From Actibacterium sp. XHP0104 (GTDB lineage Bacteria; Pseudomonadota; Alphaproteobacteria; Rhodobacterales; Rhodobacteraceae): DNA of 64,000 nucleotides. Location of the stretch: NCBI RefSeq assembly GCF_025751515.1, contig NZ_JAOWLE010000004.1:186001-250000 (forward strand), written 5' to 3'. Shown here piece by piece: positions 16,676 through 26,354 of this stretch (its first letter is position 1; the number at the start of each line of letters is the position of its first letter). The notes beneath the pieces were generated by a model. That model did no database searches. It was not told the DNA's origin and saw only the letters and a program-made list of their open reading frames with translations. Both the position numbers and the translations under genes were made by a program.

Positions 16676-18934
16676 TTAACCGATCTTGCTAGAGGCCAGC
16701 AGCGCCATGTTCAGGATGTCGTTGACCGTGGACACGGTCGAACAGATCTGAATCGGCTTGTCGACACCGGTCAGGATCGGGCCGATCACCGTGGCGCCGG
16801 CCATTTCCTGCATCAGCTTGACCGAGATAGACGCCGAGTGCCGCGCCGGAACCACCAGGATGTTGGCGGGGCCAGTCAGGCGCGAGAACGGGTAAAGCTT
16901 GCGCGCATTCTTGTTCAGCGCCACATCCACCGTCATCTCGCCCTCATACTCGAAATCGACACCCCGCTTTTCCAGCACCTGCGGCGCCAGATGCATCTTG
17001 TGGGCGCGTTCCGACATCGGGTAGCCGAAGGTCGAGAAGCTGACGAACGCCACGCGCGGCTCCAGGCCCAGACTGCGGGCCACGGCGGCGCTGCGCTCGG
17101 CAATATTGGCCAGATCGTTTTCGTCGGGCCATTCATGCACCAGCGTGTCGGCGATCAGCACGATCCGCCCCTTGTGCAACAGCGCCGTCACCCCAACCGC
17201 CCCGTCCGATGCCTTGGCGTCAAACACGTGGTTGATCTTGTCCAGCACCTGCGCCGAACGCCGGGTCGCCCCGGTGATCATGCCGTCGGCATGGCCATGT
17301 TCCAGCATCAGCGATGCAAACACATGACGGTCGCGCGACGCCATACGGTGGCTGTCGTGCATGTCGTAACCGTTGCGCTGCAGGCGCTTGTACAAGAAGT
17401 TGCGATAGCTATCGAGGTGCCGCGAGTTTGCAGCATTCACGATTTCCAGCTCGCGATAGGCGTCACCGATCCCGGCCTGCTCGAGCATACGGCGCACGTT
17501 GTCTTCGCGCGCGATCACCAGAGACTTGCCGTAACCGCCGCGCTGATACTGAACGGCGGCGCGCAGAACACGCTCGTTATCGCCTTCGGCAAACACGATC
17601 CGGGCCTGCGAAGATTTCGCACGCGCCGCGATGCCGCGCAGGATGCTGGCGGTCGGGTCCATCCGCGCCTTCAGCGATTCCTGATAGCCATCCATGTCGA
17701 CGATCGGGCGACGGGCCACACCAGTATCCATACCCGCACGGGCAACCGCCGGCGGGATGATGTGGATCAGACGCGGATCGAACGGCGTCGGAATGATGTA
17801 GTCGCGGCCAAAGGTCAGCTTGCGGCCATAGGCCATCGCAACCTCGTCGGGCACATCGGCACGGGCCAGTTCGGCCAGGGCCTGGGCGCAGGCGATCTTC
17901 ATCTCGTCGTTGATCGCGCGGGCGTGGATATCCAGCGCGCCGCGGAACAGGTAGGGAAAGCCCAGAACGTTGTTCACTTGGTTCGGGTAATCCGACCGCC
18001 CCGTGGCGACGATCGCATCGGCGCGCACCGAATGGGCCTCTTCCGGGGTGATTTCCGGGTCAGGGTTGGCCATGGCAAAGATGACCGGATTGTCGGCCAT
18101 GCTGGCAACCATCTCAGGCGTCACGGCACCCTTTGCCGATACGCCCAGGAACACGTCGGCACCCTCCATCGCCTCTTCCAGGGTGCGGGCATCGGTCTCG
18201 GCCGCATGGGCCGATTTCCACTGGTTCATGCCCTCGGTGCGGCCCCTGTAGATCACGCCCTTGGTGTCGCACATGATACAGTTGTCGTGCTGAGCACCCA
18301 TGGCCTTGATCAGCTCAAGGCAGGCGATCCCCGCCGCGCCCGCGCCGTTCAGCACGATGCGGCAATCCTCGATCTTCTTGCCCGAAATATGCAGCGCATT
18401 GATCAGACCGGCGGCACAGATCACGGCGGTGCCGTGCTGGTCGTCGTGAAACACCGGAATGTCCATCTCTTCCTTGAGCTTCTGCTCGATGATGAAACAT
18501 TCGGGCGCCTTGATGTCTTCAAGGTTGATCCCGCCAAAGGTCGGGCCCATCAGCTTGACGGCCTTGATGATCTCGTCCGGGTCTTCGGTATCCAGCTCGA
18601 TGTCGATGGCGTTGACGTCGGCGAAACGCTTGAACAGCACCGCCTTGCCCTCCATCACCGGCTTGGATGCCAGCGCGCCCAGATTGCCGAGGCCCAGAAT
18701 GGCCGTACCGTTCGATATCACGGCCACCATGTTGCCCTTGACCGTGTAATCGTAAGCCGTGCCGGGATCGGCGGCGATTGCCTCCACCGGCACCGCAACG
18801 CCGGGGCTGTAAGCCAGCGAAAGATCCCGCTGGGTATTCATGGGTTTTGACGAGACGATCTCGTATTTCCCCGGGGTGGGTTCCAGATGATAGACTAACG
18901 CCTCTTCATCCGTAATCTTGTTATTGGTCCCCAT
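16676..18934 (-). CDS. maeB: NADP-dependent malic enzyme with C-terminal phosphotransacetylase-like domain
   Basis: A 752-residue MaeB-type protein. The N-terminal malic domain (about 1-425) decarboxylates malate to pyruvate; visible motifs are SLAYSPGVAVP, the metal-binding DDQHGTA and the Rossmann LNGAGAAGIA. The C-terminal half (about 430-752) resembles phosphotransacetylase and is thought to have a regulatory role, sensing acetyl-CoA. Length is typical. The gene has a well-placed ribosome site (AAGGAGG) and promoter (18962-18990) in the region shared with mutS. Confidence 0.96.
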   Translation of the reverse strand: MGTNNKITDEEALVYHLEPTPGKYEIVSSKPMNTQRDLSLAYSPGVAVPVEAIAADPGTAYDYTVKGNMVAVISNGTAILGLGNLGALASKPVMEGKAVLFKRFADVNAIDIELDTEDPDEIIKAVKLMGPTFGGINLEDIKAPECFIIEQKLKEEMDIPVFHDDQHGTAVICAAGLINALHISGKKIEDCRIVLNGAGAAGIACLELIKAMGAQHDNCIMCDTKGVIYRGRTEGMNQWKSAHAAETDARTLEEAMEGADVFLGVSAKGAVTPEMVASMADNPVIFAMANPDPEITPEEAHSVRADAIVATGRSDYPNQVNNVLGFPYLFRGALDIHARAINDEMKIACAQALAELARADVPDEVAMAYGRKLTFGRDYIIPTPFDPRLIHIIPPAVARAGMDTGVARRPIVDMDGYQESLKARMDPTASILRGIAARAKSSQARIVFAEGDNERVLRAAVQYQRGGYGKSLVIAREDNVRRMLEQAGIGDAYRELEIVNAANSRHLDSYRNFLYKRLQRNGYDMHDSHRMASRDRHVFASLMLEHGHADGMITGATRRSAQVLDKINHVFDAKASDGAVGVTALLHKGRIVLIADTLVHEWPDENDLANIAERSAAVARSLGLEPRVAFVSFSTFGYPMSERAHKMHLAPQVLEKRGVDFEYEGEMTVDVALNKNARKLYPFSRLTGPANILVVPARHSASISVKLMQEMAGATVIGPILTGVDKPIQICSTVSTVNDILNMALLASSKIG

Positions 18935-18961
18935 CGCTTCCTCCTTATTTTTTATCCCTCC

Positions 18962-18990
18962 GTCATAGCGTCACAATTCTGAACCCTCAA
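18962..18990 (-). promoter_or_regulatory. Putative sigma-70 promoter for maeB
   Basis: On the minus strand, TTGAGG (18985-18990), a 17-base spacer and TATGAC (18962-18967) precede maeB by about 28 bases. The spacing is ideal and each hexamer matches four or more consensus bases. Confidence 0.45.
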
Positions 18991-19063
18991 TAAAATATGG
19001 AAATCCGCTTTCCCCATTTTGCGCAGCCCTCTAATCTGTCGGCACATAAATTCGGGGGAAGTC

Positions 19064-21709
19064 GTGACGATCGCCAACGCAGCCGTGACGCCGATGATGG
19101 CGCAGTTTCTGGAAATCAAAGAGGCGCACAGGGATGCGCTTCTTTTTTACCGGATGGGCGATTTCTACGAGATGTTCTTTGACGATGCCGTCGCCGCGTC
19201 CGAGGCGCTGGATATCGCGCTGACCAAACGCGGCAAGCACCTGGGCGAAGACATTCCCATGTGCGGCGTGCCGGTGCATTCGTCCGAAAGCTATCTGCTG
19301 ACGCTGATCCGTAAGGGCTTTCGCGTCGCGGTCTGCGAACAGCTCGAAGACCCCGCCGAGGCGAAAAAGCGCGGCTCGAAATCGGTGGTGAAACGCGGGG
19401 TTGTGCGGCTGGTCACCCCCGGCACCCTGACCGAGGAATCCCTGCTTGAGGCGCGGCGTCACAACTATCTGGCCGCCTTTGCCACGGTGCGCGATCAGGC
19501 AGCATTGGCGTGGGTCGATATCTCGACCGGCGCGTTTCGCGTCATGCCCTGCCCGCCCGCGCGCCTGTCGCCCGAACTGGCCCGCCTCGCCCCGCGCGAG
19601 GTCGTGATCTGCGACACAGATGACGCGGATTGGGCTGAAATAGTCACTGAATCGGGCGCTGCGCTGACCCCCCTGTCGCGCGCCAGCTTTGACAGCACCA
19701 ATGCCGAAACCCGCCTGACCAGCCTGTTCGGCGTCGGCACGATCGACGCATTCGGCAGCTTTACCCGCGCCGAAATGTCGGCCATGGGCGCCATCGTCGA
19801 TTACCTGGACATCACCCAAAAGGGCAAACTGCCGCTGCTGCGCCCCCCCGCGCGCGAGGCCATCACCCGCAACGTCCAGATCGACGCCGCCACACGCCGC
19901 AACCTTGAACTAACCGCCAGCCTGTCGGGCGGGCGCGACGGCTCGCTCTTGGCCTCGATCGACCGCACCGTCACCGCCGCCGGCGCGCGCCTGCTTGAAC
20001 GGCGCATCTCCAGCCCCTCGCGCGACCTGCCCACCATCCACGCCCGGCTTGAATCGGTGCGTTTCATGGTGGAACAGTCTCGATTGGCCGAGACCCTGCG
20101 CGCCCACCTGCGCAAGGCCCCCGACATGGATCGCGCCCTGTCGCGGCTGGGTCTGGAACGCGGCGGCCCGCGCGACCTGGCCGCCATCCGTAATGGCTTG
20201 GCCCAGGCCGCCGATATCGCCGCCGACCTGCCAGAAACCCTGCCGCCCCTGCTGGCCGATGCCGCCACCGCCCTGACCGGCCACGATCAGCTGCTTGACC
20301 TGCTCGATCAGGCCCTGATCGCCGAGCCGCCCCTGCTGGCCCGCGACGGCGGCTTTATCGCGCCCGGCTATGACCCCGATCTCGACGATGCCCGCCAGCT
20401 GCGCGACGAAGGCCGCTGCGTCATCGCCCGGATGCAGTCCGACTATGCCGCCCAAACCGGCATTCAGTCGCTCAAGATCAAGCATAACAACGTGCTGGGC
20501 TATTTCATCGAAACCACCGCAACCCATGCCGAAAAGATGCTGTCGGCGCCGCTGTCCGACAGCTTTATCCACCGCCAGACCACCGCCAACGCCGTGCGCT
20601 TTACCACGGTCGAGCTGTCTGAAATGGAAACCAAGATCCTCAACGCCGGCTTTCGCGCGCTCGACATCGAAAAGCACCTGTTCGAACAGCTGCGCAACGC
20701 CATCCTCGACCACGCCGCCCAGATCGCCCAAGCCGCCAGCGCCCTGGCCGAGATCGACCTGGCTGCCGCCTTTGCCGACCTGGCCAGCGGCGAAAACTGG
20801 TGCGAACCCCATGTCGATGACAGCCGCGCGTTCGAGATCACCGGCGGCCGCCATCCGGTCGTCGAGCGCGCCCTGCGCAAACAAGGGGCCGAACCCTTCG
20901 TCGCCAATGACTGCGACCTGACCGCCACCGACACCGCCGCCGTCTGGCTGCTGACCGGCCCGAACATGGCCGGTAAATCGACATTCCTGCGCCAGAACGC
21001 GCTGACCGCCCTGCTGGCCCAATCGGGCAGCTTCGTCCCCGCCAGCCGCGCCCATATCGGGTTGGTCTCACAACTCTTCAGCCGCGTCGGCGCCTCGGAC
21101 GACCTGGCGCGCGGGCGATCGACCTTCATGGTCGAAATGGTCGAAACCGCCGCCATCCTCAACCAAGCCGACGACCGCGCCTTGGTCATCCTCGACGAAA
21201 TCGGCCGCGGCACGGCAACCTATGACGGCCTCTCGATCGCCTGGGCCACGCTCGAACACCTGCACGACGTCAACCGCTGCCGCGCGCTGTTCGCCACGCA
21301 TTACCACGAAATGACCGCCCTGGCCGGCAAACTCCCCGGCGTCGAAAACGCCACCGTCGCCGTCAAGGAATGGCAGGGCGAGGTGATCTTCCTGCACGAG
21401 GTCCGCCGCGGTGCCGCCGACCGATCCTACGGCGTGCAGGTCGCCAAACTGGCCGGCCTGCCCGAGGCCGTCGTCGCCCGTGCGCGCGTGGTGCTGGAAG
21501 CATTGGAAAAAGGCGAACGCGAAGGCGGCCCGGGCCAAAAGGCCCTGATCGACGACCTGCCGCTTTTCGCGGCCACACCCGCCCCCGCCGCAACCCCGGC
21601 CAAAGACTCCGCCGCCCTCGACCGCCTGCGCGATATCCATCCCGACGGCCTGACACCGATCGAGGCGCTCAACCTGATCTACGAGCTCAAATCGCTCGAC
21701 GACCAGTAG
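19064..21709 (+). CDS. mutS: DNA mismatch repair protein MutS
   Basis: An 881-residue MutS. The mismatch-reading Phe34 and Glu36 lie in FYRMGDFYEMF. The ATPase has TGPNMAGKST (631-640), a LILDEIGRGTATYDG Walker B region and the FATHYHEM switch. It recognises base mismatches and recruits MutL. The GTG at 19064 follows GGGGGAAG at a normal distance; an in-frame ATG at 19019 would lack such a site. Codon use shifts to fewer GC-ending Leu/Gly codons nowhere, so it looks native. Confidence 0.97.
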   Translation: MTIANAAVTPMMAQFLEIKEAHRDALLFYRMGDFYEMFFDDAVAASEALDIALTKRGKHLGEDIPMCGVPVHSSESYLLTLIRKGFRVAVCEQLEDPAEAKKRGSKSVVKRGVVRLVTPGTLTEESLLEARRHNYLAAFATVRDQAALAWVDISTGAFRVMPCPPARLSPELARLAPREVVICDTDDADWAEIVTESGAALTPLSRASFDSTNAETRLTSLFGVGTIDAFGSFTRAEMSAMGAIVDYLDITQKGKLPLLRPPAREAITRNVQIDAATRRNLELTASLSGGRDGSLLASIDRTVTAAGARLLERRISSPSRDLPTIHARLESVRFMVEQSRLAETLRAHLRKAPDMDRALSRLGLERGGPRDLAAIRNGLAQAADIAADLPETLPPLLADAATALTGHDQLLDLLDQALIAEPPLLARDGGFIAPGYDPDLDDARQLRDEGRCVIARMQSDYAAQTGIQSLKIKHNNVLGYFIETTATHAEKMLSAPLSDSFIHRQTTANAVRFTTVELSEMETKILNAGFRALDIEKHLFEQLRNAILDHAAQIAQAASALAEIDLAAAFADLASGENWCEPHVDDSRAFEITGGRHPVVERALRKQGAEPFVANDCDLTATDTAAVWLLTGPNMAGKSTFLRQNALTALLAQSGSFVPASRAHIGLVSQLFSRVGASDDLARGRSTFMVEMVETAAILNQADDRALVILDEIGRGTATYDGLSIAWATLEHLHDVNRCRALFATHYHEMTALAGKLPGVENATVAVKEWQGEVIFLHEVRRGAADRSYGVQVAKLAGLPEAVVARARVVLEALEKGEREGGPGQKALIDDLPLFAATPAPAATPAKDSAALDRLRDIHPDGLTPIEALNLIYELKSLDDQ

Positions 21710-21729
21710 CCTTTTCATCTTGGATAAAA

Positions 21730-21766
21730 TACCTCGGGGGGCACGGGGGGCTGGCCCCCCGCCCCG
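21730..21766. repeat. GC-rich palindromic element between mutS and grpE
   Basis: A stem GGGGGG-CTGG-CCCCCC (21745-21760) sits within an outer CGGGG/CCCCG pairing and follows an ATAAAATACCTCGGGG lead-in. This lead-in resembles intergenic palindromes I associate with Rhodobacteraceae genomes. It may also act as a terminator for the converging genes, although it lacks a T tail. Confidence 0.55.
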
Positions 21767-21769
21767 AAA

Positions 21770-22333
21770 TCAGGATTTCGGCGTCGACGACACGCCAACC
21801 TGCGCCGGGCGCAGCAGGCGGTCGTGCAGCATGAAACCGCCGGTCATCACCTGAATAATGTCGCCAGCCTTGGTGCCGGGCACCGGGGCCTCGAACATCG
21901 CCTCGTGCATCTGCGGGTCGAACCTGTCGCCCACCTGCGGGTTCACCTGGGTCACACCATGCTTGGCGAACACATTCAACAGCTCGCGCATCGTCAGCTC
22001 GACACCTTCGATCAACGCCTTGTTGCTTTCGCGCTGGTCCTCGGGCACCGCCTCAAGCGCGCGGTTCAGGTTGTCGAACACCGGCAGCATGTCGCGCGCC
22101 AGTTTCGATCCGCCATATTGCTCGGCCTCGCGGCGATCACGATCGCTGCGCTTGCGCGAGTTCTCGGCGTCGGCCAGCGCCCGCATAAAGCGGTCGCGCA
22201 GCTCGTCGCGCTCGGCGCGCAGCGCCTCCATCTCGTCGGCTTCGCGCTCCAGCTCATCCAGGCCCAGCACGTCTTCGGTTTCGCCCATGTCGGTCAGATC
22301 GACCTGGGGCTCGTTCTTCTCAGCATCTGCCAT
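21770..22333 (-). CDS. grpE: GrpE nucleotide exchange factor
   Basis: A 187-residue GrpE, which releases ADP from DnaK. It has an acidic coiled-coil N-terminus (residues about 15-75, ERDELRDRFMRALADAENSR) and the C-terminal beta domain with VTQVNPQVGDRFDPQMHEAM and GFMLHDRLLRPAQVGV. It follows hrcA by 3 bases and is clearly co-transcribed with it, an arrangement common in alphaproteobacteria. Confidence 0.96.
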   Translation of the reverse strand: MADAEKNEPQVDLTDMGETEDVLGLDELEREADEMEALRAERDELRDRFMRALADAENSRKRSDRDRREAEQYGGSKLARDMLPVFDNLNRALEAVPEDQRESNKALIEGVELTMRELLNVFAKHGVTQVNPQVGDRFDPQMHEAMFEAPVPGTKAGDIIQVMTGGFMLHDRLLRPAQVGVSSTPKS

Positions 22334-22336
22334 CTT

Positions 22337-23407
22337 TTACCTCTTACCCCGATCAGAGATCAGTTTTCCGACCAGTTGGGCGGTGTAATCGACGATCGGG
22401 ACAATCCGTCCATAGTTCAGCCGGGTCGGGCCGATCACCCCCACCGCACCAATGATCTTTCGGTCAGCGTTCATATATGGAGACACCACCAAAGAGGAAC
22501 CCGAAAGTGAGAAAAGTTTGTTCTCGGAGCCAATAAAAATGCGCACGCCCTCGCCCTGTTCGGCCAGTTCCAGGAATTCGGCAATGTCGCGCTTGCGTTC
22601 AAGGTCGTCGAACAGGCTGCGTATGCGTTCCAGCTCTTCGGCGGCGGCCGCATCTTCCAGCAGATTCGACCGACCGCGCACGATCAGGCGTTCGTAATTC
22701 TCGCCGGCATTTTCCCAGATCGCCGCGCCGGTTTCGACCAGTTCGCGCGCCAGCACGTCCAGCTGTTGCCGACGCGCCTTGATCTCGCGCTCGACCACCA
22801 CGCGCAATTCGCTCAGCGTGCGACCCTCGGCCAGCGCATTCAGAAAATTCGCCGCCTCGCGCATCGAGCTGGGCGTCTGCCCCATCGGCGGGGTGAAGAC
22901 GCGGTTTTCGACGTGACCGTCGGCAAAGACCAGAACCACCAGCGCCCGGTCATGGCCCAGCGACACGAATTCGATATGGCGAATGGGCGCCTCGTGTTTC
23001 GGGGTCAGCACCAGACTGGCCCCATGGGTCACACCCGACAGGGCCGACCCGACCCGATCCAGCAAACTGCCCATATCGCGGTCATTATTGCCCAGTGTCG
23101 CGTCCAGCTTTTCGCGGTCGCCATCATCCAGATCACGCACCTCTAGCAGACCGTCGACAAACATCCGCAGCCCCAGCTGCGTCGGCACGCGCCCCGCCGA
23201 TACATGCGGGCTGTCGAGCAGGCCCATATATTCGAGGTCTTGCATCACGTTGCGAATGGTTGCGGCGCTGACCTTTTCGCTCATCTCGCGGGTCAGGGTG
23301 CGCGACCCGACCGGGCCGCCACTGTCCAGATAACCCTCGACCACGCGGCGAAACACCTCGCGCGATCGCTCGTTCATCTGGTTCAGAATGTCCGCTCGGT
23401 CAGTCAT
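22337..23407 (-). CDS. hrcA: Heat-inducible transcription repressor HrcA
   Basis: A 356-residue HrcA, which represses heat-shock operons by binding CIRCE inverted repeats. The N-terminal winged helix ([21 protein letters not shown] region, residues 33-55) and the C-terminal [31 protein letters not shown] block are conserved. No CIRCE element is found upstream of hrcA in this window, so it is not obviously autoregulated. It is divergent from rph. Confidence 0.96.
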   Translation of the reverse strand: MTDRADILNQMNERSREVFRRVVEGYLDSGGPVGSRTLTREMSEKVSAATIRNVMQDLEYMGLLDSPHVSAGRVPTQLGLRMFVDGLLEVRDLDDGDREKLDATLGNNDRDMGSLLDRVGSALSGVTHGASLVLTPKHEAPIRHIEFVSLGHDRALVVLVFADGHVENRVFTPPMGQTPSSMREAANFLNALAEGRTLSELRVVVEREIKARRQQLDVLARELVETGAAIWENAGENYERLIVRGRSNLLEDAAAAEELERIRSLFDDLERKRDIAEFLELAEQGEGVRIFIGSENKLFSLSGSSLVVSPYMNADRKIIGAVGVIGPTRLNYGRIVPIVDYTAQLVGKLISDRGKR

Positions 23408-23433
23408 CCGACCCCTTTCCGTACTGCCCCGCC

Positions 23434-23461
23434 ATTAAAGAGGATGCGCTCGTGGCGTCAA
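23434..23461 (-). promoter_or_regulatory. Putative sigma-70 promoter for hrcA-grpE
   Basis: On the minus strand, TTGACG (23456-23461), a 16-base spacer and TTTAAT (23434-23439) lie 27 bases before the hrcA start. Both hexamers match five of six consensus bases. Confidence 0.5.
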
Positions 23462-23524
23462 TCGGGCTTGCACCAGCGGCAAAGGCATGGGAACACACCG
23501 CCAATCAAAAAAGAGGATGACATG

Positions 23525-24241
23525 ATGCGCCCGTCTGGTCGTGATGTAAGCGAAATGCGCTCGATTTCAATTGAAACCGGTGTGATCAAACATGCCGAGG
23601 GGTCTTGCCTGATCAAGATCGGCGACACCCATGTTCTGTGCACCGCCTCGCTGGAACCGCGCGTTCCGCCGTTTCTCAAGGGTTCAGGCCTGGGCTGGGT
23701 CACCGCCGAATACGGCATGCTGCCGCGTTCGACCGGGTCGCGGATGCGGCGCGAGGCCGCTGCCGGCAAACAAGGCGGCCGCACCGTTGAAATTCAGCGC
23801 CTGATCGGCCGCAGCCTGCGCGCCGGTATCGACCGCGTCGCCCTGGGCGAACGTCAGATCACCGTCGACTGCGATGTCATCCAGGCCGATGGCGGCACGC
23901 GCTGCGCCTCGATCACCGGCGGCTGGGTCGCGCTGCGCCTGGCGGTGAACAAGCTGATGAAGGCCGGCGATGTCATTTCCGACCCGCTGACCGATCACGT
24001 CGCCGCCGTGTCTTGCGGCATCTATGCCGGCCAGCCGGTGCTCGATCTGGATTACCCCGAGGATTCCGAAGCCGGCGTTGACGGCAATTTCGTCATGACC
24101 GGTGGCGGCCAGATGATCGAGGTGCAGATGTCGGCCGAAGGCGCCACCTATTCGCGCGCCCAGATGGATCACCTGCTGGATCTGGCCGACAAGGGCATTG
24201 CCGAGCTGGTCGCCGCCCAAAAGGCCGCCGTGGGGGAATAA
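23525..24241 (+). CDS. rph: Ribonuclease PH
   Basis: A 238-residue phosphorolytic 3'-5' exoribonuclease that trims tRNA precursors. Core blocks are MRPSGRD at the start, [31 protein letters not shown] and the phosphate-binding [10 protein letters not shown]. Two adjacent ATGs exist at 23522 and 23525; the second matches the family N-terminus and length, with AGAGGA just upstream. It heads an rph-rdgB-hemW-ybaN operon. Confidence 0.96.
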   Translation: MRPSGRDVSEMRSISIETGVIKHAEGSCLIKIGDTHVLCTASLEPRVPPFLKGSGLGWVTAEYGMLPRSTGSRMRREAAAGKQGGRTVEIQRLIGRSLRAGIDRVALGERQITVDCDVIQADGGTRCASITGGWVALRLAVNKLMKAGDVISDPLTDHVAAVSCGIYAGQPVLDLDYPEDSEAGVDGNFVMTGGGQMIEVQMSAEGATYSRAQMDHLLDLADKGIAELVAAQKAAVGE

Positions 24242-24242
24242 G

Positions 24243-24851
24243 ATGCGCAAGTTCGACAGCGATACCCTGCTGGTTGCCACGCATAACCAGGGCAAACTCG
24301 AAGAGATTGCCGATCTGCTGCGCCCCTATGGGATCGCTGTCACCGGCGCCGCCACGCTGAACCTGCCCGAGCCGGAAGAGACCGGAACAACGTTCATAGA
24401 AAACGCCCGCATCAAGGCCCACGCCGCCGCCAAGGCCACCGGCCTGCCCGCGCTGGCCGATGACAGCGGCCTTGCGGTCGATGCTTTGGGCGGCGCGCCG
24501 GGCGTCTATACCGCCGACTGGGCCGAAACGGGCGATGGCCGCGATTTTCCAATGGCCATGACCCGCGTCTGGGACGAGCTGGAAAAAGCAAACGCGCCCG
24601 CCCCGCGCGCGGCGCAATTCTGGTGCACCTTCGTGCTGGCCTGGCCCGATGGTCATGACGAGGTGTTCGAAGGCTTCGTCCCCGGCCAGATCACCTGGCC
24701 CATGCGCGGCGATCAGGGCCACGGCTATGACCCGATCTTTCTGCCCGACGGCTATGACATCACCTTTGGCGAAATGGACCGCTGGGAAAAGAACCGCATC
24801 AGCCACCGCGGCCGCGCCTTTGAAAAACTGGTAGCGGCCTTTGACCGCTGA
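24243..24851 (+). CDS. rdgB: XTP/dITP pyrophosphatase (RdgB/HAM1)
   Basis: A 202-residue enzyme that removes deaminated purine triphosphates (ITP, XTP) from the nucleotide pool. Motifs are [12 protein letters not shown] near the start, [15 protein letters not shown] and the GYDPIF block. The ATG at 24243 starts one base after the rph stop codon. The end overlaps the hemW start by 11 bases. Confidence 0.95.
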   Translation: MRKFDSDTLLVATHNQGKLEEIADLLRPYGIAVTGAATLNLPEPEETGTTFIENARIKAHAAAKATGLPALADDSGLAVDALGGAPGVYTADWAETGDGRDFPMAMTRVWDELEKANAPAPRAAQFWCTFVLAWPDGHDEVFEGFVPGQITWPMRGDQGHGYDPIFLPDGYDITFGEMDRWEKNRISHRGRAFEKLVAAFDR

Positions 24852-26001
24852 TTGGCAGAACGGGGGCTTTGGCCTCTATCTGCACTGGCCGTTCTGCATG
24901 GCCAAATGCCCCTACTGCGATTTCAACAGCCATGTCGCGGCCAGCATCGATCAGGATCGCTGGCAGCGCGCCTACCTGTCCGAAATCGACCGCATCGGTG
25001 CCGAAACCCGGGGCCGCGTTCTGAACACCGTGTTTTTCGGCGGCGGCACGCCCAGCCTGATGCAGCCCGAACTGGTCGCCGCGATCATGGATCGCATCCG
25101 CGCCACCTGGCCTACCGCCAATGATCTTGAGGTCACGCTCGAGGCCAACCCCACCTCGGTCGAGGCCGCACGGTTCATCGGATATCGCAATGCCGGGGTG
25201 AACCGGCTGTCGATGGGGGTGCAGGCGCTGAACGACGACGATCTGCGCCGCCTTGGCCGCCTGCATTCCGTGGCCGAGGCCCGCGCCGCGTTCGACATTG
25301 CGCGCAACACGTTCGATCGCGTCAGTTTCGACCTGATCTATGCCCGCCAAGATCAAACCTACGACGCCTGGCGCGCCGAGCTGACCGAGGCCCTGTCGAT
25401 GGCCGTCGATCACCTGTCGCTGTATCAGCTGACCATCGAACAAGGCACCGCCTTTGGCGACCGTTATGCCCGCGGCAAACTGCGCGGCCTGCCTGATGAG
25501 GACGACGCCGGCGATTTGTATTTCCTGACGCAGGACCTATGCGAAAAGGCGGGGATGGAGGCGTATGAAGTCTCTAACCATGCCCAAAACGGCTCTGAGT
25601 CACGTCACAACATGATCTATTGGCGCTATGGCGATTACGCGGGCATCGGGCCCGGCGCCCATGGTCGCGTGACGATAGACGGGCAACGCTATGCAACCGA
25701 TACCGGACTTTCGCCCGCCAACTGGCTGGAACAGGTCGAAAAAACAGGAAGCGGCGAACAGTCGCGCAGCGCGATCTCTGGCGCCGATCAGGCCGCCGAA
25801 TACCTGATGATGGGCCTGCGCTTGCGCGACGGTATCAGCCTGGCCAGATACGAATCGCTGGCAGGAAAGCCACTAAATACAAACAATATCAATCGCTTAG
25901 CTGATATAGAGATGGTATCGCATCAAGGCGACTCGCTGCGCTGCACCCCCAACGGGCGTGCGGTTCTCAATGCCGTCTTGCGCGACCTGCTGCCGGACTG
26001 A
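24841..26001 (+). CDS. hemW: Radical SAM heme chaperone HemW
   Basis: A 386-residue HemW (formerly called HemN-like). The radical SAM cluster Cys19, Cys23 and Cys26 sit in CMAKCPYC, followed by the [10 protein letters not shown] motif. HemW binds heme and is thought to insert it into respiratory enzymes. The Cys that distinguishes true coproporphyrinogen dehydrogenase HemN is not seen. The start appears to be a TTG overlapping rdgB by 11 bases; no ATG or GTG lies before the essential [11 protein letters not shown] block. Confidence 0.9.
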   Translation: MTADWQNGGFGLYLHWPFCMAKCPYCDFNSHVAASIDQDRWQRAYLSEIDRIGAETRGRVLNTVFFGGGTPSLMQPELVAAIMDRIRATWPTANDLEVTLEANPTSVEAARFIGYRNAGVNRLSMGVQALNDDDLRRLGRLHSVAEARAAFDIARNTFDRVSFDLIYARQDQTYDAWRAELTEALSMAVDHLSLYQLTIEQGTAFGDRYARGKLRGLPDEDDAGDLYFLTQDLCEKAGMEAYEVSNHAQNGSESRHNMIYWRYGDYAGIGPGAHGRVTIDGQRYATDTGLSPANWLEQVEKTGSGEQSRSAISGADQAAEYLMMGLRLRDGISLARYESLAGKPLNTNNINRLADIEMVSHQGDSLRCTPNGRAVLNAVLRDLLPD

Positions 26002-26354
26002 TGCGAGCGGTGTGGTTGATATCAGGGCTGATCTGCGTTGGCCTGGGCATGGCGGGCATCTTCCTGCCGCTGCTGCCAACCGTGCCGTTCATGCTGCTGG
26101 CCGCGTTCTGCTTTGCGCGCTCGTCCGAGCGGCTGCACAACTGGCTGCTGATGCACCCGCGGTTTGGCCATCACATCGTCGATTGGCAAGAACGCGGCGC
26201 CATCACGCGCCGCGTCAAATGGATCGCAACAGTCTCTATCCTTGCGACTTTCGCGATTTCCCTAGCCCTGGACCTGCGCCCACTGGTGCTGGGCATTCAG
26301 GCCGTCACACTGGGCTGTGTGCTGCTGTTTATATGGTCCCGGCCCGAGGGCTAG
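26001..26354 (+). CDS. YbaN-family (DUF454) inner-membrane protein
   Basis: A 117-residue membrane protein with hydrophobic segments at about residues 4-40 (with the motif GIFLPLLPTVPF) and 74-112, and a basic loop between. The motif is diagnostic of the DUF454/YbaN family, whose function is unknown. Its ATG overlaps the hemW stop by one base. The 3' end runs 26 bases into the converging parB gene. It carries one copy of the repeated motif (26232), using ACA, TCT and CTT codons. Confidence 0.85.
   Translation: MRAVWLISGLICVGLGMAGIFLPLLPTVPFMLLAAFCFARSSERLHNWLLMHPRFGHHIVDWQERGAITRRVKWIATVSILATFAISLALDLRPLVLGIQAVTLGCVLLFIWSRPEG
26231..26244 (+). repeat. Repeated motif copy AGTCTCTATCCTTG (in ybaN-like gene)
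   Basis: A plus-strand motif copy, here in sense with a plus-strand gene. It reads ACA-GTC-TCT-ATC-CTT. It shows the motif is fixed on the DNA strand rather than on the coding strand. Confidence 0.45.

Noticed and set aside
16838-18850. Long plus-strand reading frame opposite maeB
   Set aside because: A shadow of GC-rich coding sequence. Composition is Arg/His/Gln-rich with no domain or ribosome site, while maeB is unmistakable on the minus strand. The same applies to other long antisense frames, for example opposite mnmG, divL and hslU.
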